The notes under the pieces were generated by a model. It was given only the letters and a program-made list of their open reading frames with translations. It did no database searches and was not told where the DNA came from. A stretch of DNA of 64,000 bases from positions 1 to 64,000 of the forward strand of contig NZ_JAENBP010000007.1 of NCBI RefSeq assembly GCF_016481285.1, written 5' to 3'. Of the stretch, positions 11,817 through 20,649 are shown piece by piece. Made by a program: the position numbers and the translations under genes. The stretch is from Streptococcus zalophi (GTDB taxonomy: Bacteria > Bacillota > Bacilli > Lactobacillales > Streptococcaceae). Position 1 is the stretch's first letter. Every line of letters starts with the position of its first letter.

Positions 11817-12686
11817 TTATTTACTGAAGAAAGAAAAATAGTCATTTTTCTTTAAATCATAAATCAACCAGATAATAATAATCAGTTGAACAAGAATACT
11901 AAAAATACTTCCTTCAATACCAAAGTCACCGCCAGACAACCAAGCAGGTCCATTCACACTAACTTTGATAAAACTTTCTGAGGCTGCTGTTCCACTAACA
12001 TTAAAATTGAAAAAACTACCTTGAAAACAATTCCATGCAGCATGAATGCCACTAATCCCCCAAATATTATTAGTTTTTAACGTATATAAGGCAGCTAACA
12101 CACCAAATAAAAATAAATCAAAAACAGGAATCACTGATAAATGATCATTACCTAGATGTAAGAGGGTAAAAAATAAAGATGATACTATTATTCCTAATAA
12201 TACTTGGTATCTAGCAGACACTGAACTAAATAACCAACCTCTAGTAAGAATTTCTTCTCCACTAGCTTGGATAGTCCAAGCAAACATTAAGATAATAAAT
12301 TGAAAAACAAGATTTGGTGATAATTGAAATCCTACAAAGCTGATAACACCAAAAAGAAACATCAAAAAAACGCAAGTCAATATCATTGCTATTCCAATCC
12401 CCCAGCCTTTAAGAAAAGATTGAAAGGCTTTTATTTTTGTAAAACCAAGTCCCTGCCATGGACTTTTTTCAACAAATTTTCCCCAAACAATAACGACTAA
12501 AGAGATAGAAATAAATGAAAACAATTGCACCTCTAAAGGTGGTATTTGATAAGGAAAAAAGGGAACTATTACTATAAAACTTATGGTCTCTGCTAAAGTT
12601 AGCAACAAAAAGCCTACTAATGGTCCTGTCAACCATCCTAAGTTAAATTGAGATTTTTGTTTTGCCGAAATAATTGTCTTTTCCAT
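11817..12686 (-). CDS. CPBP family intramembrane metalloprotease-like protein
   Basis: The 289-residue protein has about eight hydrophobic segments and the CPBP (Abi) motifs: GEEILTRGW (EExxxR), HLGNDH and a later HAAWN. These residues form the metalloprotease site in the Rce1-like family. Substrate unknown; streptococcal members include bacteriocin-immunity-type proteins. The start is set at 12686, where AAAAGGAT precedes the ATG. The frame runs nine codons further upstream without a good site. Confidence 0.85.
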   Translation of the reverse strand: MEKTIISAKQKSQFNLGWLTGPLVGFLLLTLAETISFIVIVPFFPYQIPPLEVQLFSFISISLVVIVWGKFVEKSPWQGLGFTKIKAFQSFLKGWGIGIAMILTCVFLMFLFGVISFVGFQLSPNLVFQFIILMFAWTIQASGEEILTRGWLFSSVSARYQVLLGIIVSSLFFTLLHLGNDHLSVIPVFDLFLFGVLAALYTLKTNNIWGISGIHAAWNCFQGSFFNFNVSGTAASESFIKVSVNGPAWLSGGDFGIEGSIFSILVQLIIIIWLIYDLKKNDYFSFFSK

Positions 12687-12790
12687 TTTAATAATCCTTT
12701 TTAAATATAGCAAACATTAATACATAAAAAGTTTACACCAAATTATCTTAAAAATCTATCTTTTCTCAAATATTTAGCCATTAAAGACAA

Positions 12791-12826
12791 TCAAAAACAT
12801 CACCACTAACTAATACGGTGGTGATG
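12791..12826 (-). terminator. Intrinsic terminator after the lipoprotein gene
   Basis: The CATCACCAC / GTGGTGATG stem (12798-12806 and 12818-12826) is followed on the minus strand by TTTTTG. Confidence 0.8.
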
Positions 12827-12834
12827 CTTATTTA

Positions 12835-13833
12835 TCAGGCAGCTGTTGCAACTAAAGCTTCCATTTCTTTATACTGTTCTTCTGTTAGAAACGGTTGATA
12901 AATTTCTAATACTTTTCTTAGTTCTTCTTTAGAATAAGTAGAAAGATTATTTTTAAATTGATTGTACAATTCTTGAAATTCTTCATCAGTTAAATCTGAT
13001 TGAGCAACTTCTGATGATATCATCTGTAATTCATCAAAGCTAATTAATTTTGAATCCTCTGGTATTTTAGGAGCTATATAGTCTACTTTTTTTGAAATCA
13101 TCTCAATCGTTACAGACTCTATCCCATAATCTAAACCTGGAGCCATTTTTAGATCAATGGTCATGTTAGCACTACCATCTTTTTCAATACGATAAGTAAC
13201 TGAACTGCTCTCTTTAAGGTAAGCATTCATCATGTTAAGATAAGTATTAGCTGTCTCATCTTCTGCCATGGTTTTAACCATGTCTAATAATTCCGACATT
13301 TTAATGGTCAAGACAGCTACATCACCATCCATTTTAAAATATTTGGCATCAATCTCTTTAAAACTATCCGTCCAACCTGTTGAATCTTCTGCTTCATCAA
13401 AAACAGAATCATAGTCCTCACTAAAGTCAGCTACATTGATATAACGACCTTTGATTTTATCACTTTCTATACCAGAAAACATTCCCCAAAGTTCAGCATT
13501 AACGTAAAAATCATCATTAGTTCCAACGATATCTAACATAGGAAAAGAAGGGTTGAATTCAGATAAGTCAGAAGAAATTGAAAAGATTTTATCTTTTGTT
13601 GATTGAGAAACATCAAAGATGAATGCTTTGTTTTTTAAGTCTTTCAACTCAGACATCTCTGTACTATTATTTGCCAATTTAACATCCTTAATTTTGACAC
13701 TAAATACAAAACTTGTTTCTTCTTGTTTTAGATTATTATTATAACGTGTGATAAATTCATCTTGAGGATTTTTCGAACAAGCCACAATAATAATGAGTAG
13801 TGGTAACAATAATAAAAATTTTAATTTTTTCAT
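12835..13833 (-). CDS. Hypothetical lipoprotein
   Basis: The 332-residue protein begins with a lipoprotein signal peptide (MKKLKFLLLLPLLIIIVACS), with the lipobox cysteine at about residue 19. It should therefore be anchored on the outer face of the membrane. The mature part is acidic, rich in Lys, Asp and Ser, and ends in a helical segment (DEEFQELYNQFKNN...LTEEQYKEM). I do not recognise a named family and propose no function. It is monocistronic between its own promoter and a terminator. Confidence 0.85.
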   Translation of the reverse strand: MKKLKFLLLLPLLIIIVACSKNPQDEFITRYNNNLKQEETSFVFSVKIKDVKLANNSTEMSELKDLKNKAFIFDVSQSTKDKIFSISSDLSEFNPSFPMLDIVGTNDDFYVNAELWGMFSGIESDKIKGRYINVADFSEDYDSVFDEAEDSTGWTDSFKEIDAKYFKMDGDVAVLTIKMSELLDMVKTMAEDETANTYLNMMNAYLKESSSVTYRIEKDGSANMTIDLKMAPGLDYGIESVTIEMISKKVDYIAPKIPEDSKLISFDELQMISSEVAQSDLTDEEFQELYNQFKNNLSTYSKEELRKVLEIYQPFLTEEQYKEMEALVATAA

Positions 13834-13861
13834 TTTTAAATCCTTTCTGTATCTTATTACT

Positions 13862-13890
13862 ATTATAACGATTGTAAAACGGTTTCACAA
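13862..13890 (-). promoter_or_regulatory. Promoter of the lipoprotein gene
   Basis: On the minus strand, TTGTGA (13885-13890), a 17-bp spacer and TATAAT (13862-13867), about 29 bp upstream of the start codon. Confidence 0.6.
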
Positions 13891-13910
13891 GTAAAAATTT
13901 GACTATTTTA

Positions 13911-13948
13911 AAAAAGATTGAAAGCTAATAAGGCTTTCAATCTTTTTT
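13911..13948 (-). terminator. Intrinsic terminator after gatB
   Basis: A long stem (AAAGATTGAAAGC pairing with GCTTTCAATCTTT) flanked by A and T runs. Strong on the minus strand. Confidence 0.9.
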
Positions 13949-13952
13949 ATCG

Positions 13953-15386
13953 TTAAAGCTTACCTAATTCTTCATTTAACAATTGTTGTGCCACTTGTGG
14001 GTTGGCTTGCCCTTTTGTTGCTTTCATTAATTGCCCAATTAATGACTTAGCAGCATTTTTATTACCTGCTTTATAGTCATTAATGGCTTTTTCATTATTA
14101 GCGAAAACATCTTTAATGATTGGAATAAGTTGCTCAGGACTTGAAATTTGGACAAGTCCAGCTGATTCAACATACTCTCTAGCACTGCCACCATTTTTAG
14201 CAAGATGGATAAAGACTTTCTTTGCAATTTTAGAAGAAATAGTGCCATCAGCAATTAAGCTAAGCATCTCCACAAGATTTTCTGGTGTTAAAGAAATATC
14301 CTTAATCGTCTGACTAGTGGTATTTAGATATTGTGCCACTTCACCTTGGAGCCAGTTAGAAACAAGTTTGGCATCGCCTCCGATAGAAACAGCTTTTTCA
14401 AAAAAGTCTGAAACGGCTTTTGTTGCTGTTAATTGCATGGCATCATAAGCTGATAAACCAAATTGTGTTGTGTATTTTTCACGGCGTTGTTTTGGAAATT
14501 CCGGTAAGCTAGATCGAACCGCTTCAATCCAGCTGTCTTCAATTTCAAAAATGGGAAGATCTGGTTCTGGGAAGTAACGATAGTCACTTGAACCTTCTTT
14601 GACACGCATCAGAATGGTTTCACCAGTTGCTTCATCATAACGACGAGTTTCTTGTTGAATTTGACCACCTGAGCGAAGAATTTTTGCTTGGCGTTCCACT
14701 TCGTATTGAAGACCACGACGTACAAAGTTAAAGGAGTTTAAATTCTTGAGCTCAGTCTTCGTTCCAAAAGCTTCTTGACCATAAGGACGTAAAGAAATGT
14801 TAGCGTCCACACGCATTGAGCCTTCTTCCATTTTGACGTCAGAAATACCAGTGTATTGAATGATTTCTTTCAATGCAGTCAAATAAGCGTAAGCTTCTTC
14901 AGGACTTCTCATGTCTGCTTCTGAAACAATCTCAATCAAAGGCACGCCTTGGCGATTGATGTCCACATATGAATAACCACCACTGCCATGGGTATTTTTA
15001 CCTGCATCTTCTTCTAGGTGAGCACGTTCAATACGAATGGTTTTTTTCGTGCCATCTTCAAGTGCAATCTCAATAGAGCCATTGTAGCCTATGGGTTCAT
15101 CAAATTGAGAAATTTGGTAAGCTTTTGGGTTATCTGGGTAAAAATAATTTTTACGGTCAAAATGCATTCTTTGATGGATGTCCATATTCAGCGCAAGAGC
15201 TGCTTTAATCCCATAATCAATCACACCCTTATTCATTACCGGCAGAACACCCGGGAAGGCCCAGTCGACAATATTAGTATTGGTATTTGGGTCCTCACCA
15301 AAATGAGCTGGAGCAGGTGAGAAAATTTTTGAATTTGTTTTTAATTCCACATGGACTTCAAGTCCAATAACTGTTTCAAAATTCAT
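13953..15386 (-). CDS. gatB: Asp-tRNA(Asn)/Glu-tRNA(Gln) amidotransferase subunit B
   Basis: Kinase/tRNA-recognition subunit of GatCAB, which converts Glu-tRNA(Gln) to Gln-tRNA(Gln). The 477 residues start with the conserved [15 protein letters not shown]. They contain the [15 protein letters not shown] motif and a C-terminal YqeY-like tail that contacts tRNA. The start codon overlaps the gatA stop by 1 bp, giving a tightly coupled operon. Confidence 0.97.
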   Translation of the reverse strand: MNFETVIGLEVHVELKTNSKIFSPAPAHFGEDPNTNTNIVDWAFPGVLPVMNKGVIDYGIKAALALNMDIHQRMHFDRKNYFYPDNPKAYQISQFDEPIGYNGSIEIALEDGTKKTIRIERAHLEEDAGKNTHGSGGYSYVDINRQGVPLIEIVSEADMRSPEEAYAYLTALKEIIQYTGISDVKMEEGSMRVDANISLRPYGQEAFGTKTELKNLNSFNFVRRGLQYEVERQAKILRSGGQIQQETRRYDEATGETILMRVKEGSSDYRYFPEPDLPIFEIEDSWIEAVRSSLPEFPKQRREKYTTQFGLSAYDAMQLTATKAVSDFFEKAVSIGGDAKLVSNWLQGEVAQYLNTTSQTIKDISLTPENLVEMLSLIADGTISSKIAKKVFIHLAKNGGSAREYVESAGLVQISSPEQLIPIIKDVFANNEKAINDYKAGNKNAAKSLIGQLMKATKGQANPQVAQQLLNEELGKL

Positions 15387-16852
15387 TACTTGTCACCTCC
15401 AAAAATAATCGGTTGTTGTTTATGGTAGTCGGTTGTTGCTTCAAAGGCTTGAGCTACTTGATAGATTACTTCTTCACTGTATTTTGGTCCTATTAGTTGT
15501 AAACCAACAGGCAAGCCTTCAACAAAACCTGATGGAATAGAAATAGCAGGAAGGCCAGCAAGGTTAACTGGAATGGTCAACAAATCAGCCAAATACATAG
15601 CAACAGGATCATGACTTTGTGTCCCAAGACCATAAGCCACATCTGGAGCAGTTGGACCAAGAATTAAATCATAATCAGCAAAGACTTGATTAAAATCATT
15701 GATAATTAAGGTCCTTACTTGACCAGCTTTTTTAAAGTAGGCATCATAATAACCTGATGATAAGCTAAAGGTTCCTAGCATAATACGGCGTTTCACCTCG
15801 TCACCAAAGCCTTCACTTCTGGTATTGATATAAACATCTTCAAGGTTATTATAGTTTTCTGTTCTAAAACCATAACGAATGCCATCAAAACGTTGCAGAT
15901 TTGAAGAAGCTTCTGAAGAAGCAATGATATAATAAACAGCTACGCCATACTTACTATGTGGCAAACTCACTTCTTCAATGATAGCTCCTAGGCTCTCTAA
16001 ATGTTTTGCTGCTTTTAAAATATTGTCTTTAACAGCAGGGTTAATGCCTTCTCCCATATATTCTTTAGGAAGAGCAATCTTCATTCCTTTAATACTTTGA
16101 CCGATTTTACTAGTGAAATCAGAAACAGACTGTTTAGCTGAAGTAGAATCCTTGTCATCAAAACCTGAAATAACATTTAATAGCTGTGCATTTTCCTTAA
16201 CAGTTTGTGAAAAAGGACCAATCTGATCAAGTGAACTACCAAAGGCAATCAATCCAAAACGAGACACACGGCCATAAGTTGGTTTCATACCAACAATACC
16301 ATTAAAGGAAGCTGGTTGACGGATAGAACCGCCTGTATCAGATCCTAAGGATAGGCGCACTTGTCCTGAGGCAACTGCAGTTGCAGAGCCACCTGATGAA
16401 CCACCAGGTACTTTCGTTGTGTCCCAAGCATTTTTCGTGGTCTTGAAGTAAGAATTTTCAGTTGAACCACCCATGGCAAACTCATCCATATTGGTTTTAC
16501 CGATAACAACCATATCATTGGCATAAAGTTTTTCAACACTTGTGGCATCAAAAATAGGGGTATAATTATAAAGCATTTTTGATGCTGCTGTTGTTAGAAT
16601 ACCTTTTGTTGAAATATTATCTTTAACCGCTAAAGGAATACCACTCATGACATTATGGGAATCAATCCCCTTTTCATCAATAGCTTTAGCTTGTTTTAGA
16701 GCATCTTCTTCAGAAATGGTGATAAAACTACCAATCTTTTCTTCACGTTCTGAGATATCTTTAAGGGTTTCTTTTGCTAACTCAAGAGCTGAGATGTCTT
16801 TTGACACAAGAAGGTCATGTAATTCATCGATTGTTTTATGATTTAAAGACAT
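15386..16852 (-). CDS. gatA: Asp-tRNA(Asn)/Glu-tRNA(Gln) amidotransferase subunit A
   Basis: Glutaminase subunit of GatCAB, an amidase-signature enzyme. The Lys-Ser-Ser triad is in place: Lys77 (IPLAVKDNI), the glycine/serine loop at 150-157 (Ser152) and Ser176 ([10 protein letters not shown]). Length 488 is normal. It overlaps gatC and gatB by 1 bp each. Confidence 0.97.
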   Translation of the reverse strand: MSLNHKTIDELHDLLVSKDISALELAKETLKDISEREEKIGSFITISEEDALKQAKAIDEKGIDSHNVMSGIPLAVKDNISTKGILTTAASKMLYNYTPIFDATSVEKLYANDMVVIGKTNMDEFAMGGSTENSYFKTTKNAWDTTKVPGGSSGGSATAVASGQVRLSLGSDTGGSIRQPASFNGIVGMKPTYGRVSRFGLIAFGSSLDQIGPFSQTVKENAQLLNVISGFDDKDSTSAKQSVSDFTSKIGQSIKGMKIALPKEYMGEGINPAVKDNILKAAKHLESLGAIIEEVSLPHSKYGVAVYYIIASSEASSNLQRFDGIRYGFRTENYNNLEDVYINTRSEGFGDEVKRRIMLGTFSLSSGYYDAYFKKAGQVRTLIINDFNQVFADYDLILGPTAPDVAYGLGTQSHDPVAMYLADLLTIPVNLAGLPAISIPSGFVEGLPVGLQLIGPKYSEEVIYQVAQAFEATTDYHKQQPIIFGGDK

Positions 16853-17154
16853 TAAGCATTTCCTCCTTCATCAATAATGGCAGGTACTTTTATCAAACCA
16901 TTTTCAGTTTCTGGTACATTTTTAAAGAGTTCCTCTCGATTCCAACCCTTGATAGCAACATCTTCACGCATAACATTGACTGTATCAGCCATAGTCGTTG
17001 TAATAGCAACACCTGTTGTATCGACTTCATTTAACAGTTCTACCATATCAACAATTTTTGAAAGTGTGGTTGCAAATTCTTTTGTGTCTTCATCACTAAA
17101 GGCTAATTTTGATAGTTTAGCCACGTGACGCACTTCTTCTTCAGAAATTTTCAT
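16852..17154 (-). CDS. gatC: Asp-tRNA(Asn)/Glu-tRNA(Gln) amidotransferase subunit C
   Basis: Small subunit that ties GatA to GatB. The 100 residues open with [20 protein letters not shown] and end in the proline/valine-rich [17 protein letters not shown] typical of GatC. First gene of gatCAB, with a GGAGGATAAG ribosome binding site. Confidence 0.96.
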   Translation of the reverse strand: MKISEEEVRHVAKLSKLAFSDEDTKEFATTLSKIVDMVELLNEVDTTGVAITTTMADTVNVMREDVAIKGWNREELFKNVPETENGLIKVPAIIDEGGNA

Positions 17155-17188
17155 TCGTTACTTATCCTCCATTTAGTCTATCGTTAAA

Positions 17189-17197
17189 ATTATACCA
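17189..17197 (-). promoter_or_regulatory. Extended -10 promoter for gatCAB
   Basis: TGG-TATAAT on the minus strand about 35 bp before gatC. No clear -35. Upstream at about 17267-17290 an 11-bp sequence (acctgttaatg) occurs twice in direct tandem, of unknown meaning. Confidence 0.6.
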
Positions 17198-17300
17198 TAT
17201 TTTCTAACGCTTCGTCTTTTGTTTCCTCATTAAATTCTTTTTGAAAATAACTTCATACTAATCAGACGTTCACCTGTTAATGACCTGTTAATGAAATAAT

Positions 17301-17340
17301 AAAAGAACACCTTATCACACAGGATTAAGGTGTTCTTTTT
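17301..17340 (-). terminator. Intrinsic terminator after the codY-nicotinamidase pair
   Basis: A 14-bp stem (AAAAGAACACCTTA / TAAGGTGTTCTTTT, 17301-17314 and 17326-17339), T-rich on both sides. Confidence 0.9.
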
Positions 17341-17350
17341 TCAAAATATT

Positions 17351-17902
17351 TTAATCAACAATTTTAGCGCCTAAAACATTCTCGAAATGATTTAAAGCCC
17401 ACTCATGACTGTTAACATCAATACTAGCCACACAAGATTTCGGAATTTCAATTTTATAACCCAAGTTATAAGCATCGATAGCGGTATGTAGAACACAAAT
17501 ATCAGTTAAGACACCTGTCAACACAACAGTATCAATTTTTCTTTCACGAAGACGAATGTCAAGATCTGTGCCAGAAAAAGCAGAGTAATGACGCTTATCC
17601 ATCCAAAAAACCTTAGATGATCCTTTAATGTCTTCGTAAACATCATTTAGTTTTCCATATAAAAATCGACCTGATGTCCCTTTGATATTATGTGGCGGAA
17701 ATAATTTCATTTCAGGATGAAAATCATCATCGGTTGTATGACAATCAATGGTAAAGAAAATAAAATCACCATTATCATATGCTTCTTGTGTTTTTTGAGT
17801 AATACTTTCTTCAATGGCTTGAGCTGGTTTTCCAGCCGTTAACTTCCCATCGTCAGCCACAAAATCATAAGTGTAATCAATCGAAATCAGTGCTTTTGTC
17901 AT
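17351..17902 (-). CDS. Isochorismatase-family hydrolase, likely nicotinamidase
   Basis: Cysteine hydrolase of 183 residues. The triad appears as Asp9 (SIDYTYDF), a Lys in MDKRHYSAF and the Cys in GVLTDICVLHTA. Metal ligands fit the D-x-H and PPH positions (IDCHTTDD, FPPHNIKGTSG). This pattern supports nicotinamidase (PncA), which deamidates nicotinamide to nicotinate for NAD salvage, though other isochorismatase-like activities are possible. It starts 1 bp after the codY stop and is surely cotranscribed with it. Confidence 0.85.
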   Translation of the reverse strand: MTKALISIDYTYDFVADDGKLTAGKPAQAIEESITQKTQEAYDNGDFIFFTIDCHTTDDDFHPEMKLFPPHNIKGTSGRFLYGKLNDVYEDIKGSSKVFWMDKRHYSAFSGTDLDIRLRERKIDTVVLTGVLTDICVLHTAIDAYNLGYKIEIPKSCVASIDVNSHEWALNHFENVLGAKIVD

Positions 17903-17903
17903 C

Positions 17904-18689
17904 TTATTTATGGTCCTTTATTTTTTGAAAAATCCCATCATTAATCACTTTAAGATAGGTACCTTTCATACCAAGAGAACGACTTTCAATAATGCCGGCG
18001 CTTTCTAACTTACGAAGAGCATTAACAATCACACTTCTTGTAATACCAATACGATCAGCAATCACAGAAGCTGTCAACCGTCCTTCATCTCCATCCAATT
18101 CACTTAAAATAGCTTTTATCGCTTTCATTTCTGAATAAGATAATGTATTAACAGCCATGTTAACAGCGGTTTGTTTTCTAACGGTTTCTTCTAAGTTTTC
18201 ATTTTGTAAATTCAATAATTGAACGCCTACAACAGTTGATGCAATTTCACTTAAAACGAGAGCATCATCTTCAAAAGGTTTGTCGTTTCTCCAGATAATG
18301 AGAGTTCCAAGTCTCATCCCACCGCCATAAATTGGTGTTAGTGTGGTTAAGCCATCAGGATAAATATCTTTTGATTCCACTGGATAAACAGTTAACGGAC
18401 TACTGATTGGTAAATTAGCCTCCGTGTCAAAAATGCGATTAACTGCTTCAACATATGAATCTGGAAATTGATGTGCTTCAAAAATTTCTTCTACTCGATC
18501 ATTGTTAGTACTATATTTCATCGCATAACCAAGCATGTGACCAGTTGCATTCATAATACAGGCATTGCAGTCAATAATATCAGCTAACTGAGCTGCAGTG
18601 GTGTTATACGGTAATTCTTCTTGCAGTTGATCAATAGCTTTTTGCAAAATTGAGGTCATTCTTCTTGTTTTTGTAAGTAAGTTAGCCAT
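17904..18689 (-). CDS. codY: GTP- and branched-chain-amino-acid-sensing repressor CodY
   Basis: Global nutrient regulator that represses amino-acid biosynthesis, transport and, in streptococci, many virulence genes when isoleucine and GTP are high. The 261 residues have an N-terminal GAF-type sensing domain (about 1-155). The C-terminal winged helix includes [21 protein letters not shown] as recognition helix. A close match to the CodY box lies just upstream of its promoter, suggesting autoregulation. Confidence 0.97.
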   Translation of the reverse strand: MANLLTKTRRMTSILQKAIDQLQEELPYNTTAAQLADIIDCNACIMNATGHMLGYAMKYSTNNDRVEEIFEAHQFPDSYVEAVNRIFDTEANLPISSPLTVYPVESKDIYPDGLTTLTPIYGGGMRLGTLIIWRNDKPFEDDALVLSEIASTVVGVQLLNLQNENLEETVRKQTAVNMAVNTLSYSEMKAIKAILSELDGDEGRLTASVIADRIGITRSVIVNALRKLESAGIIESRSLGMKGTYLKVINDGIFQKIKDHK

Positions 18690-18718
18690 AATCCACTCTT
18701 TCTATAGTAATCATGACT

Positions 18719-18747
18719 ATTATATCAAAGTGGTATTTTATTTGCAA
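18719..18747 (-). promoter_or_regulatory. codY promoter
   Basis: On the minus strand: TTGCAA (18742-18747), a 17-bp spacer and TATAAT (18719-18724), with TGA before the -10 hexamer. Confidence 0.75.
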
Positions 18748-18749
18748 AC

Positions 18750-18764
18750 AATTGTCAGAAAATT
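18750..18764. promoter_or_regulatory. CodY-binding box upstream of codY
   Basis: AATTGTCAGAAAATT differs from the established consensus AATTTTCWGAAAATT at one position. It lies 2 bp upstream of the codY -35 and 37 bp after the alaT stop, a position suited to autoregulation. Confidence 0.7.
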
Positions 18765-18801
18765 TTTTATTATTTCAATATTTAAAGTTGTCAATGTCAT
18801 C

Positions 18802-20016
18802 TTAACGACGATATTGATGAAGAAAACGTGTCATTTTTTCTTGTAATTCTGCTAATTCTTCTACTCTTGGTAAATAAACCACTCTAAAATGATCCGCATC
18901 TTTCCAGTTGAAGCCTCGACCATGCACCAAGAGTACTTTTTCTTGTTTTAAAAATTCTAAAACAAAATTTTCATCATCTTTAATATCATACATGTTTTGG
19001 TCTATTTTAGGGAAAATATAAAGACCAGCTTTAGGTTTGACTGCTGATAGACCAGGAATGTCATTAATCGCTTTTGTGATAAAATTACGCTGTTCAAAAA
19101 TACGACCACCTGGTAGTAAAAGTTCATCAACGGATTGATAACCACCTAGTGATGTTTGAACAACTTGCTGTGCTAAAACGTTTGAACAAAGTCGCATGTT
19201 TGACAACATGTTTAAACCTTCTATGTAACCTTTAACATGGTCTTTTCTCCCAGAAAGCACCATCCAACCTACTCTAAAGCCAGCAATGCGATGCGATTTT
19301 GATAAACCATTCATTGTCACCACAAAAACATCTGGAGCAAGACTTGCAATCGGAATATGTTTAAGCCCATCCATCACCATGCGGTCATAGATTTCATCAG
19401 AAAAAATGATTAGTTCATGCTGACGAGCCAATTCAACAATCGCCTCTAAAATATCTTTTGGATATAGGGCACCTGTTGGGTTATTGGGATTGATGAGAAC
19501 AATAGCTTTGGTGTTTGACGTGATTTTTGACTTCATATCTTCCATATCTGGATACCATTCTGATTGTTCATCACAAATATAATGAACCGCATGTCCACCA
19601 GACAAACTAACCGCAGCCGTCCACAAAGGATAATCAGGCATTGGTACTAAAACTTCATCTCCATTGTCAAGAAGCCCTTGCATGGACATAGTAATCATTT
19701 CACTAACACCATTTCCGATAAAAATATCATCAATGTCAACATTTGGAAAATTTTTGGTTTGACAATATTGCATAATAGCTTTTCTGGCACTAAAAATCCC
19801 TTTACTATTAGAATAGCCTTCGCTATCTCTTGCATTCATGATAAGGTCTCTAATCACCTCATCTGGTGCTGTAAATCCAAACTCGGCAGGATTTCCCGTA
19901 TTAAGTCTCAAAATTTTCTTGCCATCAGCAACCATGCGATTAGCTTCATCAAGAACAGGACCTCTAATATCGTAAGCAACGTGCTCCAATTTAGATGATT
20001 TTTCATATCGTTTCAT
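18802..20016 (-). CDS. alaT: Alanine/aspartate-type aminotransferase (AlaT)
   Basis: Fold-type I PLP aminotransferase of 404 residues, adjacent to codY as in other streptococci. The PLP lysine is Lys240 in GLSKSHRIAGFRVGW. Other hallmarks are INPNNPTGA (about 175-183), FSDEIYDR and the C-terminal arginine region FRVVYLPR. The family makes alanine from pyruvate and glutamate. Exact substrate preference is inferred from homologues. Confidence 0.9.
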   Translation of the reverse strand: MKRYEKSSKLEHVAYDIRGPVLDEANRMVADGKKILRLNTGNPAEFGFTAPDEVIRDLIMNARDSEGYSNSKGIFSARKAIMQYCQTKNFPNVDIDDIFIGNGVSEMITMSMQGLLDNGDEVLVPMPDYPLWTAAVSLSGGHAVHYICDEQSEWYPDMEDMKSKITSNTKAIVLINPNNPTGALYPKDILEAIVELARQHELIIFSDEIYDRMVMDGLKHIPIASLAPDVFVVTMNGLSKSHRIAGFRVGWMVLSGRKDHVKGYIEGLNMLSNMRLCSNVLAQQVVQTSLGGYQSVDELLLPGGRIFEQRNFITKAINDIPGLSAVKPKAGLYIFPKIDQNMYDIKDDENFVLEFLKQEKVLLVHGRGFNWKDADHFRVVYLPRVEELAELQEKMTRFLHQYRR

Positions 20017-20037
20017 AGTTTTTACCTCGTGTTAAGT

Positions 20038-20066
20038 ATTATAGAACTAATTGTTAAAAAAGTAAA
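20038..20066 (-). promoter_or_regulatory. alaT promoter
   Basis: On the minus strand: TTTACT (20061-20066), a 17-bp spacer and TATAAT (20038-20043), 21 bp upstream of the ATG. Divergent from usp. Confidence 0.6.
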
Positions 20067-20140
20067 ATGGCAGTCGTTATAATTTTTTACCTCTTTAGAG
20101 AACTCTTCTCAAACTATTATTATTTTTTTACTAAAAGTTG

Positions 20141-20146
20141 TATAAT
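20141..20146 (+). promoter_or_regulatory. usp promoter -10
   Basis: TATAAT about 29 bp upstream of the usp ATG. The -35 is poorly defined. Confidence 0.5.
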
Positions 20147-20174
20147 AGAGATAGAAACAAGGAGGTGTTTTACT

Positions 20175-20612
20175 ATGACTTACCAATATAAACGCATTTT
20201 AGTTGGTATCGATGGCTCACCACAAGCGGAAATAGCTTTGAAAAAAGGCATACAAATTGCCATCAATGATAAGGCAGAACTGATTTTAGCCCACGTCATT
20301 GACACACGTGCCACTCAAAGTGTGGCTACCTTAGATGGTTTTGTTTTTGAACAATTAGAAAACGAAGCGAATCGTATTTTAAAAAAATACAAAGAATTGG
20401 CTCAAGAAAAAGGACTTGAAAATGTAAAATCTATCATTGAATTTGGGAATCCAAAAACACTTTTAGCAACTGACATTCCAGAAAAAGAAAATGTAGACTT
20501 AATCATGCTAGGTGCAACTGGTCTAAGCACCTTTGAAAGATTACTGATTGGTTCTTCTTCTGAATATATTATGCGGCACGCTGCTGTTGATATTCTCATC
20601 GTTAGAAAATAA
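20175..20612 (+). CDS. Universal stress protein (UspA family)
   Basis: Cytoplasmic 145-residue UspA-fold protein. It starts YKRILVGIDGSPQAEIAL, and the ATP-binding loop G-x2-G-x9-G-(S/T) is present as LGATGLSTFERLLIGSSS. It is therefore probably an ATP-binding member. The true start is ATG 20175 behind AGGAGGTG; the open frame extends upstream without another ribosome binding site. Confidence 0.93.
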   Translation: MTYQYKRILVGIDGSPQAEIALKKGIQIAINDKAELILAHVIDTRATQSVATLDGFVFEQLENEANRILKKYKELAQEKGLENVKSIIEFGNPKTLLATDIPEKENVDLIMLGATGLSTFERLLIGSSSEYIMRHAAVDILIVRK

Positions 20613-20613
20613 T

Positions 20614-20649
20614 AAAAATAGAGATTTCTATTCAGAAATCTCTATTTTT
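20614..20649. terminator. Bidirectional terminator between usp and the HAD-fusion gene
   Basis: A 16-bp stem (AAAAATAGAGATTTCT with its complement, 4-nt loop) serves both convergent genes. The stop codon of the minus-strand gene lies inside it. Confidence 0.9.

Noticed and set aside
17155..17350. Riboswitch or T-box upstream of gatCAB
   Set aside because: The leader is short, with only an extended -10 promoter, a tandem 11-bp repeat and the neighbouring operon's terminator; no T-box-like sequence.
20402..20599. Minus-strand open frame opposite usp
   Set aside because: Wholly antisense to a recognised UspA domain and lacks a ribosome binding site.
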